Part shown: piece after piece, positions 60,789-62,131 of the stretch
Numbering within the stretch: the stretch's first letter is position 1
Layout: each line of letters starts with the position of its first letter
Assembly (NCBI GenBank): GCA_947377725.1
Contig: CANCGX010000002.1
Coordinates: forward strand, 1 to 62,131
Direction of reading: 5' to 3'
DNA: 62,131 nt
DNA from: Actinomycetota bacterium
GTDB lineage: Bacteria; Actinomycetota; Actinomycetes; Nanopelagicales; Nanopelagicaceae
Translations under genes and position numbers: made by a program
The notes under the pieces: model-generated
Seen by the model: the letters and a program-made list of their open reading frames with translations, nothing else
Database searches by the model: none
What the model was told of the DNA's origin: nothing

Positions 60789-61640
60789 TTAGATATTTAC
60801 TTCTTCGAGGGCTTTTCGCATAGCCGCCTGATCTGAATCCAGCCCAGTCCAATACTTAATACCAATCATTCCTTGATAAACGAGCATTCCCAAACCATCA
60901 ATAGTCGTTGCACCACGTTTCGCGCCTTCTTGAAGAAAATGCGTGTTCGGTGGATTTACGATCACATCAGAAACAACCAGATTTGAATGGATAGAATCGA
61001 AATCTATATCAAGTTCTTTACCGTCAAACTGGTCCATGCCAACCGTAGTTGCATTGACCGCAGCGTCCACGCCAGCAGGAATAGCAAACTTTGGGGTCCA
61101 ATTTACATATTCAGCTTCGGCTGTGGTTCTTTCTCGAATCGTTTTTGCAAGATCTTCGCCGCGTTCGGCATTGCGATTTACAATAATGATTTTCTTTGCT
61201 TGGACAAGAGCAAGTTCTACGGCAATAGCTCGCGCGGCACCACCGGCACCAAAAATAAGAATGGTTTTATCTTTTGGATCCAACACTTCATTAAATGCTT
61301 TTAGAAATCCCTTGCCATCTGTGTTTTCACCAATAAGTTTTCCATCACGATTAACAACACAATTGACAGCGCCCATGATTGAAGCTGATTCGCCAAGACC
61401 ATCCAACATAGGAATCACTTTTACTTTGTGTGGCGCAGATAGATTAAACCCGAGCCAATTCATTGCTTTGGCACCAAGTACGGCTGCATGAAGCCCATCT
61501 GGAAAGACTTCAGTGTTGATGTAGCGAATATTTAGATTGGCTGCCTTGAACGCAGCTTCCACCATAACGACTGTTGGATTTCCATCAGCGGGAGTTGAAA
61601 AGCTGCCAGTAAGTTTGCTGAGGAAATTTTGTTTGGTCAC
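60789..61640 (-). CDS. aroE: Shikimate dehydrogenase
   Basis: 283 residues from GTG at 61640, chosen because TATATT sits exactly 6 nt upstream and the extra 20 residues from 61700 (glycine/serine-rich) lack similarity. Motifs LSAPHKVKVIPMLDG (shikimate site with Lys), NTDGKGF and the NADP fold IFGAGGAARAIAVEL. Converts 3-dehydroshikimate to shikimate. The N-terminal TGSFSTPADGNPTVVM differs from the usual GxPxxxSxSP, so a quinate/shikimate variant is possible. Confidence 0.88.
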   Translation of the reverse strand: MTKQNFLSKLTGSFSTPADGNPTVVMVEAAFKAANLNIRYINTEVFPDGLHAAVLGAKAMNWLGFNLSAPHKVKVIPMLDGLGESASIMGAVNCVVNRDGKLIGENTDGKGFLKAFNEVLDPKDKTILIFGAGGAARAIAVELALVQAKKIIIVNRNAERGEDLAKTIRERTTAEAEYVNWTPKFAIPAGVDAAVNATTVGMDQFDGKELDIDFDSIHSNLVVSDVIVNPPNTHFLQEGAKRGATTIDGLGMLVYQGMIGIKYWTGLDSDQAAMRKALEEVNI

Positions 61641-61652
61641 GCTCCAAATATA
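61641..61652 (-). promoter_or_regulatory. Leaderless -10 element for aroE
   Basis: Minus strand TATATT (61647-61652), 6 nt, GTG at 61640. Confidence 0.5.
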
Positions 61653-61745
61653 ACTTGGTGCGGAGCCTCTGGGTAGAGAGGACCTTCCTCCTGCACCCAT
61701 TCAGATATATCATTTAGGCCTAGTCTGCGGAAAGGCCACATATTG

Positions 61746-62131
61746 ATGCTTAAAACTGGAATTATCAATGACCAGCTAGCTTCAGTTCTAGCTAAGTTCC
61801 GCCATGTAAATACATTGGCAATAGTCGATGGTCCTTTTCCAAGTTATCCCGGAGTGGAGCTCGTAGATCTTGCCCTCGTTAAAGGATTCCCAACCATCCC
61901 TCAGATTCTGGATGCAATACTTCCTTTGCTAGACGTAACTGGTCTTTACCTTGCCAACGAATTTTCTGAAAAAGTCGATGCAAAAACTGTGGCCGAATAT
62001 AAGAGCCACTTTGCAGGCACTCAAGAAATTCTGATTCCCCACGAGGAATTCAAAATCAAGGTTGGTCAGTCTCTGGCAATCATTCACACTGGAGACGCTG
62101 TTCCGTACAGCAGCGTGATTCTCAAGTCCGG
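61746..62131 (+). CDS. rbsD: D-ribose pyranase RbsD-like protein (3' end cut by window edge)
   Basis: 128 codons and two bases present, likely lacking only the last few residues. Begins MLKTGIINDQLASVLAKFRH, with the catalytic-type His, then VELVDLALVKGFPT, and ends near IIHTGDAVPYSSVILKSG, all RbsD/FucU features. Interconverts pyranose and furanose forms of ribose (or a fucose equivalent). AAAGG lies 10 nt upstream of the ATG and TAGTCT (61721-61726) may be the -10. Confidence 0.87.
   Translation, partial: MLKTGIINDQLASVLAKFRHVNTLAIVDGPFPSYPGVELVDLALVKGFPTIPQILDAILPLLDVTGLYLANEFSEKVDAKTVAEYKSHFAGTQEILIPHEEFKIKVGQSLAIIHTGDAVPYSSVILKS

Noticed and set aside
1..62131. CRISPR arrays, insertion sequences, defence islands, riboswitches
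   Set aside because: No repeat-spacer pattern, transposase, restriction or toxin genes, and no known riboswitch core were seen.

Overview
This 62 kb window looks like the replication-origin region of a small-genome, low-to-mid-G+C actinobacterium. The order dciA-recF-dnaN-dnaA-rpmH-rnpA-yidD-yidC-jag-rsmG-parA-parB, the trxB-trxA-cwlM group, a block of DUF5318, ponA, GT87, rpsF, ssb, rpsR, rplI and dnaB, and the crgA/pknB/pstP genes all match actinobacterial synteny. The modest G+C, very tight packing and overlapping gene ends fit streamlined freshwater actinobacteria (acI/Nanopelagicales type). That placement is inference from style, not from a marker gene.

Left arm (1-13.4 kb, mostly minus strand): dnaK-grpE-dnaJ heat-shock operon with HspR-type (HAIR-like) operators; a plus-strand membrane Fe-S oxidoreductase resembling EtfD; rhomboid protease and cyclophilin; tRNA-Ala and tRNA-Ile; gyrA, gyrB, a DciA-like protein, recF, dnaN. 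Origin (13.4-15.4 kb): DnaA boxes lie on both sides of dnaA. Right arm (15.4-25.5 kb): rpmH, rnpA, yidD, yidC, jag, rsmG, parA, parB with two parS sites embedded in the first codons of rsmG and parA; then, on the minus strand, an aminotransferase, a CwlM-like pseudo-amidase, trxA, trxB and murJ.

25-36.9 kb: DUF6049 protein, Nudix hydrolase, CCA-adding enzyme, MFS transporter, DUF5318, class A PBP, GT87, rpsF with a structured leader, ssb, rpsR, rplI, the only clear intrinsic terminator, and dnaB. 37-51.8 kb: beta-carbonic anhydrase, DMT transporter, FadE5-like acyl-CoA dehydrogenase, dcd, lemA, htpX, a PhoP-like two-component system, crgA, trpG-type amidotransferase, pknB and its PP2C phosphatase, an alpha/beta hydrolase, pheA, serS and a HAD phosphatase. 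51.8-62.1 kb: tRNA-Ser, a mycobacterial Sdh1-type succinate dehydrogenase operon, a small holin-like membrane protein, paired crcB fluoride channels, an Xaa-Pro aminopeptidase, a GH13 glucosidase with a LacI regulator, aroE, and a nearly complete rbsD at the edge.

No mobile element, CRISPR array, defence island or prophage is visible; this is core genome. The most distinctive signals are regulatory and architectural: fourteen starts preceded by TANNNT exactly 6 nt upstream (leaderless promoters), convergent genes sharing four-base stop codons, parS sites encoding the same peptide in two genes, DnaA-box clusters outside the origin, and a CwlM homologue that has lost zinc ligands.
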